Positions 6,613-7,871 of a stretch of 7,871 nt of DNA are shown here, piece after piece. Below the pieces are notes generated by a model. The model did not search any database and was not told the origin of the DNA. It was given only the letters and a program-made list of their open reading frames with translations. The position numbers and the translations under genes were made by a program. The stretch lies in NCBI GenBank assembly GCA_900542255.1, contig UQMR01000086.1, forward strand, positions 1 to 7,871, given 5' to 3'. How positions within the stretch are numbered: position 1 is the first letter of the stretch; each line of letters opens with the position of its first letter. This DNA comes from an uncultured Porphyromonadaceae bacterium. Lineage in GTDB: Bacteria; Bacteroidota; Bacteroidia; Bacteroidales; Barnesiellaceae_A.

Positions 6613-7755
6613 TCATTTGAGCCATCTGTCTAAAAACGAGAGTACTTGACGATACATTTCGGCATCGAACGTATGGGGTGTATCATAAAAGGAAGTTTCG
6701 AGCCGCTCTCCCACCCCACGGCCCTGCCATACACCACGGAGGTAGTCGTAAGCCTCCTGCACACCCGCTACGGGGAAGAGCTTGTCCTTACGCCCATTGA
6801 TGAGCAAGAGCGGTTTGGGACATGCTATGGCAGCAACATGAGGATAATCGAGGTAACGCCGCAAACGCGGTACAATCATGGCATAGGCCGACCCTCCCTT
6901 ATTCTGGTTATTGGTGAGGGTCATAAGCGAGTCGGTGGTACACATCCAGCAGACGGCAGCGGTAGCACGCACCTTGTCGGTAGCCGCCGAGAGCATCCAT
7001 GCACGATGAGCTCCCATGGAAAATCCCACGGCCCCTATCCTCGCAGGGTCGACAAACGGCAGGGAGGCAAGAAACTCCACGCCCCGAATATCGTCGGCTG
7101 TGATAATGCCGCACCACGAACGCCCCATCTGCAAAAGATTGGCAGCCAGAGCCTGTTGCGAACTGTATCGTGCCCCCTCCTTGCGCCCGCGCTCTCCCCA
7201 AAAGAGGGCATCTACGGCAAGCACCACATAACCGTGAGCCGCCAGAAAGTCGCCGGTATATATACCGTCATAACATTTTTCCGCCCAAGAATCAGACAAT
7301 GCAAGGAGAGCACTATCGCCGGCAAAAGGCCTTACATTTTTCTCTTTGCCAATATCGAACTTTGCACCGTGGTCATGGAGCACAGTGACAGCCGGGAAAG
7401 GGCCATTGCCATCGGGAATGAGCAGATATGCAGGTACCGTGACATATTTATTGATACGCAACAAGATGCGATGAGCCTTGTAACCATCGCGCTGCTCGGT
7501 TGCCACAATCGCATAATCGAACGCCGTTGTATCGGGAATATAATCGAGGCAATCGAGCAACAGGGCGCGAGCCTCCACCCGCCACGTATCGAAATCCGTC
7601 TCAGGCGATATACCCCAAGCGGCCGGATAGGCAAGCTCGCTGCGCAGCGCCTCATAATATATGGGCATATCCTTGACAGTTTCATACCGCTTGCCGGTAT
7701 TTTGCGCCCACAATGTTGCAGGCAAAAGAAGGAGGAGTACGAGGAATTTTTTCAT
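6613..7755 (-). CDS. Secreted alpha/beta hydrolase (acetyl xylan esterase / dienelactone hydrolase-like)
   Basis: This 380-aa protein starts with a signal peptide, MKKFLVLLLLLPATLWA, likely cut after A17, so it acts in the periplasm or beyond. The mature part is an alpha/beta hydrolase. The nucleophile elbow is G-F-S246-M-G, the acid is D324 in NGRKDKLFP, and the histidine is H361 in DTPHTFDAE. A conserved H127-D-H-G motif followed by a GKEK sequence sits where this family forms its oxyanion region. Bacteroidales have many such secreted esterases, often acting on acyl groups of polysaccharides. The substrate here is unknown and no polysaccharide-utilisation genes are visible nearby. The reading frame stays open 36 codons further upstream, but the ATG at 7755 is chosen because it gives the signal peptide and lies just below a strong promoter. 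It appears to be an intact host gene unrelated to the phage block. Confidence 0.9.
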   Translation of the reverse strand: MKKFLVLLLLLPATLWAQNTGKRYETVKDMPIYYEALRSELAYPAAWGISPETDFDTWRVEARALLLDCLDYIPDTTAFDYAIVATEQRDGYKAHRILLRINKYVTVPAYLLIPDGNGPFPAVTVLHDHGAKFDIGKEKNVRPFAGDSALLALSDSWAEKCYDGIYTGDFLAAHGYVVLAVDALFWGERGRKEGARYSSQQALAANLLQMGRSWCGIITADDIRGVEFLASLPFVDPARIGAVGFSMGAHRAWMLSAATDKVRATAAVCWMCTTDSLMTLTNNQNKGGSAYAMIVPRLRRYLDYPHVAAIACPKPLLLINGRKDKLFPVAGVQEAYDYLRGVWQGRGVGERLETSFYDTPHTFDAEMYRQVLSFLDRWLK

Positions 7756-7776
7756 TCTTATCCTATTATCGATGTA

Positions 7777-7808
7777 CAAAGATAGTGAAAGGCGAGTGCA
7801 GAGACAAA
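7777..7808 (-). promoter_or_regulatory. Promoter of the hydrolase gene
   Basis: On the minus strand TTTG (7805-7808), exactly 20 bases, then TATCTTTG (7777-7784) is a perfect match to the Bacteroidota housekeeping promoter TTTG-N19-21-TAnnTTTG. The predicted start lies near 7770, leaving a leader of about 15 bases before the ATG at 7755. This is the clearest taxonomic signature in the window and also decides the start codon. Confidence 0.85.
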
Positions 7809-7850
7809 CGAAAACGAAGTTTTCAAGTGCAGGCTTTGCCGAGCCGCAGC

Positions 7851-7871
7851 CTATCTTATCCAAAGATAGTG
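7851..7871 (-). promoter_or_regulatory. Second -7-like element at the right edge
   Basis: CAAAGATAGTG at 7861-7871 repeats exactly the 11 bases at 7777-7787 that contain the hydrolase -7 element. On the minus strand it again reads TATCTTTG. The matching -33 element would lie outside the window. The site also forms one arm of a short inverted repeat, CTATCTT (7851-7857) with AAGATAG (7863-7869). It may be an upstream tandem promoter for the hydrolase or the promoter of something not visible. Confidence 0.35.

Noticed and set aside
6247..6633. Rightward open frame of 128 codons containing VTGFEPATPCSQSRCATGLRYAP
   Set aside because: The GFEPATP-type peptide is the well-known spurious translation of the antisense strand of a tRNA gene; the frame runs straight through the tRNA-Pro and its terminator.
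6646..7785. Rightward open frame of 379 codons
   Set aside because: It is antisense to the hydrolase, whose signal peptide, catalytic triad and promoter are all clear. The rightward translation shows no recognisable domain.
7756..7863. Possible 36-residue N-terminal extension of the hydrolase
   Set aside because: It would read through the -33 and -7 promoter elements and bury the signal peptide, so the start at 7755 is preferred.
1..7871. CRISPR array, insertion sequence or rRNA
   Set aside because: No regularly spaced repeats, transposase-like proteins or rRNA segments were seen.

Overview
The window looks like chromosomal DNA of a Bacteroidales bacterium carrying a block of phage genes beside a tRNA gene. 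Three things point to Bacteroidota: promoter elements of the TTTG-N19-21-TAnnTTTG type (best example at 7777-7808), weak or absent Shine-Dalgarno sequences, and a secreted alpha/beta hydrolase of a kind common in these genomes. I cannot assign a genus.

Layout from left to right. Bases 1-141 hold no gene. They contain an imperfect hairpin and a possible leftward promoter. At 142-175 a hairpin ends a leftward (minus-strand) operon of three genes: a 202-aa protein (3238-3846), a 105-aa protein (2908-3225) and a 908-aa protein (185-2911). I read this operon as a podovirus-like set of virion internal, or ejection, proteins. The first resembles the T7 gp14 type in size and composition. The last is a large multidomain protein with a disordered repeat-bearing N-terminus, two glycine/alanine-rich hydrophobic segments, a probable metallopeptidase motif HELVGH and a very basic tail. 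From a divergent promoter region (3847-3957) two rightward genes start: a 94-aa protein that is the small terminase candidate, overlapping an intact 665-aa large terminase (4232-6229) with recognisable ATPase and nuclease motifs.

The terminase gene converges on a leftward tRNA-Pro(UGG) gene (6386-6459), which has its own promoter and a strong T-tailed terminator. To its right is a leftward gene for a secreted 380-aa alpha/beta hydrolase (6613-7755) with triad S246-D324-H361 and a textbook Bacteroidota promoter.

The terminase would translocate and cut phage DNA, and the three minus-strand proteins would be packaged and ejected with it. No portal, capsid, tail, lysis, integrase or repressor gene is visible. 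The window therefore shows either one edge of a longer prophage that continues to the left, or a reduced element keeping only packaging and ejection genes. The sequence alone cannot decide. All five phage genes are open and tightly spaced, so nothing suggests decay.
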